DNA of 64,000 nt from NCBI GenBank assembly GCA_023525975.1, contig CM042042.1, positions 49,425,880 through 49,489,879 of the forward strand, given 5' to 3'. The notes beneath the pieces were generated by a model. The model did not search any database, had not been told where the DNA came from, and was given only the letters and a program-made list of their open reading frames with translations. Numbering within the stretch: the stretch's first letter is position 1; every line of letters begins with the position of its first letter. This DNA comes from Smallanthus sonchifolius. Lineage: Eukaryota > Streptophyta > Magnoliopsida > Asterales > Asteraceae. This document shows, piece by piece, positions 23,291 to 34,268 of this stretch. The position numbers and the translations under genes were made by a program.

Positions 23291-24340
23291 TTCGCTCAAG
23301 TCGGGCAAGCCACATTTTGCCAAGGAGACCCAACCGAACTGGTCCAAGTCATAGTCGAACCCACATTAATACACCCACTTGGGTTACAGGCAAGCACTAC
23401 CAAGCCCGGTGACAGTTAACCTATAACGGGTTAATATAAAGCAACCTGAAAATCTTCCTCAGACCGATGTGGGTTCAAACTTATAACATTTCAACAAGTG
23501 CATCAAACTCCTGGTGGTGCAAAATAAATACAATTTGATCGTCAAATTATATCTTTATGGATCATCAAACTCCTGGTGGAAATAATGGCCCCACATAAAC
23601 TTGACTCAAACACCTTGCTGGATAATTCCAAACTTAACCTATAATTATCTTTAACCTTACTAGATAAATACCAAACACATAATAACTTTAACTAACTTAT
23701 TCAAACTAAATAACTAATTATAGTCAGACTCAAAACGTAATCACGGACCCCATGACCCATTCGCAACAAACTATGACTCTTCTAGACTAACCGACTCAAT
23801 GACCCACTTGAACTCAAACTCTAACTATTTATATGTAAAATTAAAATTTTGGTTGTTTATTAATAAAATTTTAAAAACTCGCTTTTAGATAATAAACTTT
23901 AAAAACTCGTTTTTTTTAATATGCTATTTTTTTATTCTTGTTTTTTTTAATATTCACTTTGGATGATAAATTTTTTTTTAAAAAAATTGAGTCAATGGTT
24001 ATAATGATAAAATTGATTTGATAAAATGTTTATTTATGTAATCTTTTTTTTAAATAAGCTAAATATGAAAATATTAGATGGATGATGTAAATGTGGTTTT
24101 GAGGGAAAAATAGATTTGAGAATTAATATGGTGTTGACAAGTGACACAAAATTTAGTTTTTTTTATTATAATAGAGATTCTAAACAGTCATAGAAAATTT
24201 AACACGTAATTTTATCAGATAAAACATATTATATCTTGTAATTAAATAGATAAATAAGAATTTAGAGGTTTGATTGACTTGTTTTTCAAATGTTCTGAAA
24301 TACATAAATGATGAAATTATTAAAAAAGTGGGAGAACATT
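23291..24340. other. Remainder of dispersed repeat copy 2 and AT-rich spacer
   Basis: 23291-23570 continues the dispersed repeat ('cccacttgggttacaggcaa', 'gatgtgggttcaaac'). From 23580 it is AT-rich without genes. Text at 24095-24178 ending 'ttattataatagaga' matches the 5' end of the third Helitron-like family read on the minus strand. Confidence 0.5.
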
Positions 24341-24920
24341 TGGGTAAGACCAGGCAGTTTTGCTGAGCAGGATTTGGTCTCGTAGAACTATGAAGCCAGC
24401 CTAACGCAATGCCCCTTAGTCTAGGATCCAAGTAACCCAAAGCCTTCGCTCGAGCCACATGAACCAACTCTCAACTTGGAACGGGCAGGCCAGGTTTAGC
24501 ACCAACAGACCCAACCGAACTGGTCGAAACCACAGTCCAACCCACATTAATACCCCCACTTGGGTTACAGGCAAGCGCTACCAAGCCTGAAGACAAAAAA
24601 ACTCAGTAACAAGTCATTATAAAGCGACATGAATACCTTCCATAGACCGATGTGGGATCAAACTCCTGCTGATGCAAACTAAATATACTTTGCTAGGAGA
24701 TGAAAATATTTTGGTTACTAAATTCCTTATGCTATGATGATTTCTTCTCATGAAAATAAATATAATAATTCTTGATATTATATGTTATTAATATACCAAT
24801 TTGTGAAACTAACAACACGAAATTTGGAAATAGAATTTTGTTTAAAAGAATTTGTCATGGTTAAAAAACCGTAATTAACATAAGTCACACGCACTTCAAC
24901 GAAGTAGTTTATCAATTTTG
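24340..24920 (+). repeat. Dispersed repeat, copy 3 (partial)
   Basis: It carries 'agcctaacgcaatgcccctt', 'cccacttgggttacaggcaa' and 'gaccgatgtgggatcaaac', matching both sides of the solo-LTR site in copy 2, and 'ttcaacgaagtagtttatca' matching the end of copy 1. This copy gives the unoccupied LTR target. Confidence 0.7.
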
Positions 24921-25378
24921 TGATACTTAACCTTTAAGGGGTGCACAATGGTTATCATATGATTCCTCTCTAGTTGAAGTTTCAGGTTCGATTCATGCTT
25001 CCATTGGTTTTCCGTTATTACCTCTTGAAGGTCACCTGTCTAGTATGAGCTGGATTGATTTGATCATGTTGGTTAGCTGGGTATTGGCGAGGGTTTTTAG
25101 TTTTCTGGTAATAGGTTGTCATGGTTAAAAAATGTGATAGTTTTGTCTTCATCTCGAGGTTAGACGGAGGGGCGAACAGAGAAGGCCGTTTAGATACTCT
25201 GCCAGTTTCTCCGTAAAAAGGACGAACAAAGAGGGGCGTTCGAGTTATTCTCCTCCATTGGTTAGCAGGATGTTGATGGGGCTTTGTGAGTTATCCGGGT
25301 TCTCACGGTTATTAAAAATATATTACGGTAGTTGAGATATTAAATAGGTTATTTAATGATGAAAAATTGTGACTACAG

Positions 25379-25461
25379 GTGCTTGGGACCGATGAGTTAA
25401 ATGCATATTTGAACAAATATCAGTTAGAGGTTGAACCTCAACTTGAGGCTCTTGTTGGAAG
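25379..25461 (+). pseudogene. Stranded exon of casein kinase II alpha
   Basis: The 83 bases read VLGTDELNAYLNKYQLEVEP followed by QLEALVGR, a segment from the C-lobe of the CK2 alpha catalytic subunit, a highly conserved Ser/Thr kinase. A CAG acceptor precedes it and a GTAAAA donor follows, so the piece is one exon with its intron borders. No neighbouring CK2 exon is visible up- or downstream within several kilobases, so it cannot make a kinase. Because introns are kept it came from genomic DNA, probably transposon capture or a broken duplicate. A Helitron-like element begins 200 bp downstream. Confidence 0.85.
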
Positions 25462-25660
25462 GTAAAAACTGCTCTTCAAACGAGTTTCTAGTATTTTTTC
25501 TGTTTTTTTGTGTGTGTGTGTTTTCAGATGACACGACAAATAAACCTTCATTATATCATTTCTCATTTGAATTTCTTAAATTTTTTTTTTTTTAGCATTT
25601 TAATTTCAAATAAACAGAAGTCTTGAACAAATCAAATTGATTTTTAGTTTATTAATATGA

Positions 25661-26386
25661 CTAGGTTAAGGCCCATGTTTTACATGGGTTAAATAAATAT
25701 AACTTGTTATAAAATAGTATTTTCTATGAAGATTTGTATTTGAATGTTATTAGTCATCTGTGAAATAACAAATAATGAAAATTTAAGAATTATAAAATTA
25801 TACTTTAAAGTAAGATATAATTGAAATTTTTTTACGATTTAGTAATTTTTAATAAAATATTAAAATAAATTTTAGATATTTAGTTATTTAACATCATAAT
25901 TATTTAATAGGAGAGAAAGACGAAAAACAAAAATCTAGATTTCATCAGAAGTCGACACGTAGCAAGTATAGTTATTCCTTTATTATAATAGAGGTTAGAA
26001 ACCCTGTATATTATACATGGTGAATAAATGCAGTGTTATATATACTCAATAATGAAGATCTAATATTACATAATTTTTTAATACAAATTTTATAAACGTT
26101 ATATAGTTATTTTTTAAAAATGTTTTATAAAAAGAATGAAAGAAATGTTCAAATTATAAAAATGTTTTATGAACAAAGCTATTTTTTTTAATTAAAAATG
26201 TTTTATAAAAATAGTTATAGAAGTTATTATTATTTAATAGGAGAGAGAGGCGGGAAACAAAAATTAAAAAAAAAATTTATAAAAACTTGTGTCATTAATA
26301 AGAGAGAGAGGCGGGAAAAAAATTCTAAAATGAACATGAGAATGACATGTGACACCCCAAAACCTTTATTTATTAGTATGTGTAGA
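25661..26386 (-). mobile_element. Two abutting Helitron-like elements
   Basis: 25661 begins CTAGGTTAAGGCCCATG (after A), with a CCCATGTTTTACATGGG hairpin, and runs to about 25994 ('attataatagag'). A second type ('aaaccctgtatattatacat') starts directly and ends at 26386 with 'tagtatgtgtaga' before T. The same pair in the same order occurs at 56310-56998, so they move or were copied as a unit. Confidence 0.65.
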
Positions 26387-27780
26387 TATAGATTTGTGTT
26401 TGGAGGGGGAAATCTTCGTTATGATGAGCTTGTAGTAGGGGTTTTCATGGAATGGTTTGATACGGTTTTAATGAAAATTCTAAGTCAAACTGTTAAGTAT
26501 AGAAATAAAAAAGGACACGTTGATAGGTGGCCAGACCAGACAAAACAGTTCTGTTTGTGCGGTTTGAACTGGTTTTTTTTTAAGTTTAGAATTGTTAGTT
26601 TGTATTTAGATTTTAGAAATGATGAAAATAATTTATGAAAATTATAGATATATATAGCTGCATATTCTAAAATTTAAAGAAAACTAATAAAGGTAAACGG
26701 TTTGGTTGTATAAGGTTCAAGTTAGGTTACATGAGGTTGCCTGGTGCTACTAGGATCGTGGTTGTTTGGTTAATTTAGGTTACTTGTTCGCGTGCTTCCC
26801 ATGGTACTTGAACGGTTTGGTTGTATAAGGTTCTTGCGTCAGTATGTCCGTGTGGAGCGGTAAGCATCCCTTGACTCTGTAAAGGGGGATAGTATGGAGC
26901 ATACGACCAGTATGTGTATGAGGAGGCTGCCAGAAGTTGCTTTTATGGCGTACCCTTGGTTGTGAGGAACCTAAAAAGACTGGGTTACTTGTAAGGCACT
27001 TCATATAGTTAAGGGGTGAAAGAGTGAGTGGATATGACGTTGTGTCTATTAGGCCTAAGGTTTATGGCGCCCGAGTGGAGCTACTCTATGGTGTACCCTT
27101 CGTTCTAGTCATCATTGTCCTCATTATAGGGTTTAACTTATATTGTAGGTGTCCTCGTCTGTTGTGCGTTGTCTTTTCATGACATTAGCCATCCATATCA
27201 ACAACCTTAGTCATCTATATCAACAACGTTAGTCCTCGTCTGTTGTGCGTTGTCTTTTCATATACGTTTAAAAGTCTTCCTTCCTTCCCTTCCTGCTTCT
27301 TCATTGGTTCCTTCCCTTCCCCTTGGCGTCCCCACTGATCAATTTTCATCAGATACTAACGAGAATAAATTCAGACACCCTACCAAAAGTAGATACACGA
27401 TTATGTTTCACGTATTTTATAACTACACGTAATTAGTATATGATTTTAGAGGTATATCACAACTAAGAAAATGTTCCACTTGCGTAATTTTCTCTTAATT
27501 TATCTTGTTAAGCTTATTAATCATTACAATTAGAAAAAACAAAAAGTGATACAAAAGGTGTTAACCTAAACTTTGTTGTTGCCGGTGGAGATACCATTTC
27601 GTTGTTGATAAGGTAAAAGGAGGAATGGAATTCCTATGAATCTTTGATTTGACGGAGATATGGAGCGATATTCTCCATATACGCCCACAAACTTTTTTTG
27701 TTTATTAATTACAGTACTCTATTAATTATTAATATTTCTTTTTTTTTCTTACATATTCTTACTAACTCATTTAGCAACCG
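26387..27780. other. Spacer with no supportable gene
   Basis: An open frame of 146 codons at 26198-26638 overlaps the element end and is low-complexity. 26690-27130 is less AT-rich and holds 'cggtttggttgtataaggtt' twice (about 26699 and 26814), with no recognisable protein. 27165-27260 repeats 'gtcctcgtctgttgtgcgtt' twice about 88 bp apart. Confidence 0.4.
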
Positions 27781-28750
27781 ACCAAACACAACCTGAACTT
27801 TGGTATATTGTCAAAAGTAACCCTTTAACTTTCTAAAATATTATTTTAACCTCCTTAAGTTTTTAAAGTTACTTTTCACCAATCAAAACTTACCCCTAAC
27901 TTTGTTAAACTGACAAAACTAACACATTAACATTATAAAATGTAACTTTAACCTTTTAGATTTCTATAGTTTATAGTTTACCCCCTGTAGTATACATAAT
28001 CTAATTTTTTTCTCAATAACTTTCATTCGTTATTTTTAAAAAAATAATGATAATTTGTGTCTGTGTTTAATTTTTTTTTTCTGGCATCACGGTATAAATT
28101 CATAAACACTCAAAATGAAATGTCTGCGTCGAATCATTTTTTTCTTTTTCATATATCATATGCACCCCCTTCATTTTCATATTTTCAAATAATAACCCTC
28201 AACTTTTTAGAAAACCTAAATATACCTCTACAAATAAACTATTTGTTTTTGTGTTTAATATTTTTTTCTTTGCGTCCCGGTATAAATTTTGTTTTACTCA
28301 TTTTGTTTAATATATTTTTCTTTGCGTCTCGGTATAAATTTTGTTTTACTCATTTACATGTGTCTTACCACAAGTTTTTTCCAACGCCACACCACATGTC
28401 ACCTATCTGTTAGTCCATAGTTTTTTCTTGCTTTTTTCTTTGTTTTTTTTTAACATTTATTTCTATTGGGCTAATCAAGTCTCCGTAACTTCATACATTT
28501 TTATGTACTTAATAAAAAAAAATTGTGCTTATTCAGATTAGTCACTGTCTCAATTGTTTAAGGCCTGCTTCCCGTCGCAGATCGCGGGGTGCTAACATCA
28601 CCGTATTTAACGACGTTAGTGTCACAGCCGCAACACGTGTAGAGAGATTCACAAACGCACGAACTTAATTATGTAGTTAACCACGTTAATATCACTGTAC
28701 AAACCCGACACAACGCGCGGATCATAATTTCTAGTACCCCTTAATTAGTC
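27780..28750. repeat. Unclassified dispersed repeat, also at 63430-64000
   Basis: Text such as 'taccccctgtagtatacata', 'cggtataaatt' and 'ccgtaacttcatac' ... 'gtttaaggcctgcttcccgt' matches 63430-64000 in the same order. Inside are a short duplication 'cttgcgtc(c/t)cggtataaatt' (28270 and 28325) and two 30-bp tandem units at about 28731-28790. It has no coding frame that I recognise. Confidence 0.6.
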
Positions 28751-29040
28751 AATTTGCTTTCTAGTACCCCTCAATTAGTCAATTTGCTACAATTTCAACA
28801 ACCATCGTTGAAAAGGCCAACATGCCGTATTCATAATATATTATAATTTAAAATATAAGTCTATTTTTATTAATAAACAATGTCATTTATTTAATTTAAA
28901 TACCTAAATTGTCGTATTGGCAATAAAGCATAAGGTATAAACACTTATTTCATCATTCTTTTGTTTTCTTGCAAATATCAATAATGCATAGGTATAAACA
29001 CCCATTGGACATTATTATAGTTATTATTTTATAATTATCA

Positions 29041-29560
29041 CTAGGTTAAAATTTCATATATTACACAGTTTGAATAAATATAGTGTTATATACTTACTAA
29101 TAAAAAAATTATATTTTTAAAAACCCGTGTCAGGTTGAATAAACCAGTATATTACATTGGTTGAATAAAATATAATATAATTTGTTAACAAACATACTCG
29201 TCAAAATATGTTTTTAAAAAATGTAATTTGTCGTGACAGTTATAAGGTATGTTAAGTTAGTTTTTAAAACTTTTTTTCAACTGAGTATTAATTTTATTAA
29301 AAAACTAAAAATAAATTCTTTTAATATCATTATTCAATATGAGAGATGCGAAAAAAAATGATACAAATGAACCAGAAAGTGACATATAATTTATTCATTA
29401 TGTGTCCATATAATTTTATTTATTAAAGATTATTATTTAATAGAAGAGAGAAACAGAAAAACTAATATTTAATAGGAGAGAGAGGCGAAAAAATAAAGGT
29501 GATGAGTAATCAGAGATTGACACGTGTCCTCCATGATTTTCCTTTATTATATAGTATGGA
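29041..29560 (-). mobile_element. Non-autonomous Helitron, 520 bp
   Basis: On the minus strand it starts TCCATACTATATAATAAAGG after A and ends ...TTTTAACCTAG before T. It carries a CACGTG motif just inside the 5' end and an internal second hairpin-like block ('aaacccgtgtcagg', 'ccagtatattacattgg'). Confidence 0.75.
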
Positions 29561-30547
29561 TGTATTTATTCCTATTGGATTTGAATAATCTAATATTCAG
29601 TTAATTATGTTTATGAGTTCCTTTTTTTAGTTATAGATTTTTTTTTAGATTTTCTTTAACTCCTTTTTTTTCTATTTCTTTTTTTATTTTCGTTTTGGGT
29701 TTTAAGTTATTATGATTGTACCTACTATTTTTTTAACCTTTTAACGTGTTTATGTTTATATACATTTTCGTATCAATTTTATTCAAAATCGATCCGTCAG
29801 CGAGATGTCTCGAGTGCTACCAACGACATGGGTTCGATCCCAACACCCCACTCCCCCGGTTTCCGGTTCGGTTCGTCCCATTTCCAAGACACATTTCAGC
29901 TTAAAACTTTTTATTCGTTTTTGCTTTTTTTTTTAATTTCTTCTATTATTTAACTAAAAGTATAATTATATTTTTTTAAATGCTAATTTAAATATTTTAA
30001 TTAGTGAACTTTTTTTAAGTTTTCTTTTACAGTTTTAGTTTCTTAATGATTCTTTTTATAATTTATTTTAAAAATATTTTGTTTCCTCTTATAATTTTTA
30101 AAATATAACATTCTATAAATAAATGCTAAGTTTCCATTTGTAAATGCTACAATATAAAACCAAAGTCGTTTTCTTTAATATTCTACAACTATAAAATCCA
30201 TTTAAATATTTTCATTAACGTTGATGGATTCCTTTGTACATATAAAATCCTTTTCTGGTGAATATTTTATACTCAACAAACCACACTATTTGGTGAGATC
30301 ATTATAAACTATAATACACTTGCAAATAAATATAGTTAACTCTATATGTATGGGAAGTGTTTAGTAAAAAAATTACTTTAAATAGAAAACCATGAAAATC
30401 ATAAAAGAATTTGTACGGACGTATGAAGTGTTGAGCAAATATATTGAAAGAGTGAATTATACGATTATATAATCGTTTTATATATTACAGTTAAAAAAAT
30501 TTATATAAGTATTTATACAGCTTTTATAGATCTTGACTATGATTATG
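29561..30547. other. AT-rich spacer with one tRNA-like box
   Basis: At 29790-29850, GTCAGCGAGATGTCTCGAG ... GGGTTCGATCCC resembles a pol III internal promoter, the B box being clear and the A box weak. It may be a SINE head, but no tail or duplication was found. Otherwise simple T-rich DNA. Confidence 0.35.
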
Positions 30548-30775
30548 AGGAGGGCTGACAATTTCTGACACCACACTTTTACATGACACGACACGAAGTT
30601 AAACACGTTTGGGTTTGACTTAAACGGATATGGGTCGTAGGCAGGTCGATACGATTAAAATCGTCTCTAAACGGGTTCAACGTGCCTGACCCGTTTATAA
30701 CACGATTAGACCCGTTTAACTAATCGTGTTAAATGGTTAACAGGTTAACACAACCTGTTTTATTATATAATTTTA
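30548..30775. mobile_element. hAT MITE fragment split by a Helitron
   Basis: 'agggctgacaatttctgaca' and the following 'cgacacgaagttaaacacgt' and 'acccgtttaac' text resemble the hAT MITEs at 8717-9134 and 31703-31854. It is cut at 30776 by a Helitron and its other end was not recognised. Confidence 0.55.
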
Positions 30776-31603
30776 CTAGTTTAGATCTCGTGTATACACA
30801 TGGGATGAAAAATATTAATAAATAAAATTTTTAAATCTTTATGTGTATATTTTACAGGTGTAAAAATGTATCATATACTAAGGATAGAAAACAAAACTCA
30901 AAATGTGTAAGAACTAAAATATAATTGGGTTTCGAAAATACATTAAAGATTATTTAATGTAATTTGATTTTCATTTATTATTTGATTGAAAATAAAAGTT
31001 AATGAATATATTTCAAAGTTTCATAAGAGATAATCTATACTATATAATAAATAAAGGTTTTTGTATGCCACGTGTCGCCTTCATATTCAATCTTATCATT
31101 CTTTTCACGCATCTCTCTCTTATTAAATGCACCCATATCTTTTAATAAGTTACTAATTATACTAATAAAACACATTTAATTTAAATTATTCCTCTATTAT
31201 AAAAAAAAACTTTAAAATTTAATTATGTAGCTTTTGTTTTAAATCAAATAAAATAAACGAAACTCAAATTAAATTAAATAGTATTTGACGTTAATTATAT
31301 ATTATTTGTTTTTCATGTTTTGAGTTTTGTTTTCTATCCTTAGTATGTGTAATACATTTTTACATCTGTAAAATTTAAGAAACTTTTGTATTGATATTTT
31401 TCACCCCGTGTGTATTACACGGGGTCTAAGCTAGTTTAAAATAAATGTGTTTTATTAGTATAATTAATATATTATTTAAATATATATTATTGTTAAAAGA
31501 TGGATGTGTATTTAATAAGAGAGAGAGGCGGGAAAAAATGATAAGAATAAATGTGGAGACGACACGTGACATGACAAAACCTTTATTTATTATATAGTAT
31601 AGA
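30776..31603 (-). mobile_element. Helitron (427 bp) split by another Helitron
   Basis: On the minus strand it runs from TCTATACTATATAATAAATA (31603 down) to ...CGAGATCTAAACTAG (30776), flanked by A and T. Removing the inner element 31034-31434 leaves 427 bp, matching the uninterrupted copies in length and text. Confidence 0.9.
31034..31434 (+). mobile_element. Nested Helitron, 401 bp
   Basis: It starts TCTATACTATATAATAAATA after A and ends at the hairpin ACCCCGTGT/ACACGGGGT followed by CTAAGCTAG and T. It sits between A and T of the outer element with no target duplication, as Helitrons do, and in opposite orientation. Confidence 0.92.
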
Positions 31604-31702
31604 TATAGATACTTTAAGTGGTTAAATATATAAAATTAAATTAGAATATTAGATAACCCATCATTTAATTTTCACTTTCCAACGCTAACATTGCAGTTTC
31701 AA

Positions 31703-31854
31703 TAGGGCTGGCAATTTTTTATACGACACAACACGAAGTTAAACGAGTGTGGGTTTGAATTAAACGTATATGAGTAATAAACGGATCACCACGATTAAAA
31801 TCTCGTCTAAACATGTTTACTCTGAACTCAAATAGACATGTTTTGCCGGCCCTA
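31703..31854. mobile_element. hAT-like MITE, 152 bp
   Basis: The ends TAGGGCTGGCAA and TTGCCGGCCCTA form an imperfect inverted repeat. The 8-bp flanks do not match, so the ends may be slightly misplaced or the site mutated. Confidence 0.6.
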
Positions 31855-31879
31855 TGTAAGGACAATCTATATTAATTAA

Positions 31880-32310
31880 CTAGATTATACCCCGTGTACT
31901 ACACACGGGGTGAAAAATATCGATACCTAAAATTCTTAAATCTTTATGTTATATTTTAAATATGTAAAAATATATTAAATATATCAAGGATAGAAAACAA
32001 AATTCAAAATATATAAAAACTAATATATAAATAGGTTCCAAAAATATGTTAATTACTATTTAATGTAATTTGACTTTCATTGATATTTGATTGTAAATAA
32101 AAGTTACATAGTTAGATTTTAAAATTTCTTATAATAAAGGATAATTTAAAATAAACGTATTTTTGGTATATTATTATTATTTTTTAAATATGTTATTATT
32201 AAAAGTAGAAGTGTATTTAATAAGAGAGAGAAGCGAAAAAAAAATGATAAGAATGAATATGAAGGCGACACGTGGCATGGAAAAACCTTTTATTTATTAT
32301 ATAATATAGA
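31880..32310 (-). mobile_element. Non-autonomous Helitron, 431 bp
   Basis: Minus-strand start TCTATATTATATAATAAATA, end ...GGGGTATAATCTAG with hairpin CCCCGTGT/ACACGGGG; A and T flanks. CACGTG lies about 40 bp from the 5' end. Confidence 0.85.
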
Positions 32311-33131
32311 TTAAATATAAATAAATAAAATAAAAAGAATAAAGAAATTTGTGATATTTATGTTACGTTAAAACTTTCAAAAGGAACCGTTTATTGGAGT
32401 AGGTCCACGTCAAAGGCGGCCCACCATTCCTCAACTGCTTGCATTGAATTCCACAGATTCGTCCCGTTAAACACGCTTTAAATTTGTTTCTTCACTTCAA
32501 AGTAATTCAATTTTATTGGTATAATATACATACTAAAATTGATTTGTATTCGTTGTATTTTATGTTTTATATCCCTTTTATTTTTAATATATTTAGTTTA
32601 CTAGTTCCGAAGGCTGTGGAATTTCTAAAGAGATTCAACTGGTCGTGCATAGTAATTCTTGGACCCCTAGGATCCGAAGTTTTGTTTTCAGTTGGATCGA
32701 TTTTACTATCTAACAGGGTGTTGCGGCACAACTTGTTGCCCGTTCACCTGCCATTTTATGGTAATCCTCCTGTCTTATTGTGAAATGCAAAATGGACTTT
32801 TCTCTCTAAATTTTTTAAAAAATAAGTAATTTTTAATGGTGTGAAAATTATCTAGATACAAAAAACATGTCATTAGTACTTTTTTCATTTATATCCTGAT
32901 TAGTAACAGTTTTAACTAATTTATTTATAAACAGGTCGTTTTATGTTTTATTTTACGAGTCAAATAAGTAATACTAAAAAGTTTAATTGAACGTGTCAAG
33001 ATTTGTTCAAATGGATTTGTAACCATACAACCTTATAATATATTATATATATGATTAATGTATTATAAAATATTTTTTTCAAAAATCAATTCAAAAAGAT
33101 TAAGGTCAACCGTTCACGTTTATATCAATTA
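32311..33131. other. Spacer with unassigned 99-codon open frame
   Basis: An open frame at 32484-32783 (+) starts in AT-rich DNA. Its second half (about 32610-32760) is GC-richer and reads like coding sequence (KAVEFLKRFNWSCIVILGPL, HNLLPVHLPFYGNPP), perhaps an exon between a TAG-type acceptor near 32604 and a GTAATC donor at 32761. I do not recognise the protein and would not call it a gene. Confidence 0.3.
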
Positions 33132-33914
33132 GAGTAAATTATAAATTATGTCCTTTACGTATATATAAAATTGCAGATATTGTCCTTTGACATCAATAAT
33201 TATATTTAATATCTTTTTTTTATAACTTTTGCACATATTTCGTCCTTTTCACTAACTGTTTTTAATTTTTTCTGTTAAATTTAGTTATGTACAAAACATA
33301 TGAGGGTAATATAGTCATTTTATCATGTAAAGGAGCAAGTGTGTAATTTATAACCAAAATTTATTTTAAAAATTCTCACCCTCTCTCTATATCTACTCTC
33401 TCTCGAGCACAGGTAAGCAGGTTTGATGAATCCAACGAGTCTCAGCCTACATTTTTCACCAGTTCACAAGAACATGCACCAGTTCGATAATTGACTGGGT
33501 TTGGAGATTTGTAAACAGAGAAAGTATTCTCTTTTTTCCTAAACAGCTTGAAGATATTTATTAAAAGCTATTAATAAAAACACTAACGAAACTTGAGATC
33601 TAGAATCAAAGGTATCCTGAAATTAGGAAGAGGAAACTCATCAACACATAGAATTTCATTTATTTATTAGGTGCCATTTTCATGATAATCGATCTTCAGA
33701 TCTAGATTCAGAGTTATCGTGAAATTGGGTGTTTATCACCTGCAGAAAGAGAAAAATTAGATGGAGAGTGATTTGTATGTAGCACGCAAATACGGAGAGA
33801 GATCTGATTGGGTTGATTAAATGCAGAGATCGCACGCTGGAGAAGATCGCCCCGCAGCCGGTGATTCCGACGTCCTCTGCATCCTCCGCCAACACCACGT
33901 ACCACCTGCTCTGC

Positions 33915-34245
33915 TGATACGGACTATCCACCTTAATCCATGGACCCGTGGCACACCCAGTCAAGAAGCTTCTCCGCATGCACGTTTCCACTTTCTTCAT
34001 GTTTCATTTGAATGTTTATTTTTTATGTTTTATTAATTAGGTGAGTGGGTAGTTAACACCCATGATCTAGTACATGCATGCATTCACGTTTCCCTTTTGC
34101 CTATTTAAGGCCTTATGTTATTTAGAATGAGGGAAGATAAAAAAACCAGAAAATTGCTGCAACAAGTTTGTCTACTTTATGTTTTAATTTTTAGTTTACG
34201 TAATTTAGTTTAAGGAGAACGCCGATCTCGAATCCGGCTCTATCA
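33915..34245 (+). repeat. 5' LTR of gag-only element
   Basis: 331 bp, TG...CA ends. The TATA-like 'ctatttaagg' is near 34100. Confidence 0.92.
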
Positions 34246-34268
34246 TTTGGTGCTTTCATTGAGAGCTC

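Noticed and set aside
28057..28541. 118- and 66-codon frames rich in F and L
   Set aside because: They arise from T-rich repeat DNA shared with 63430-64000 and show no domain.
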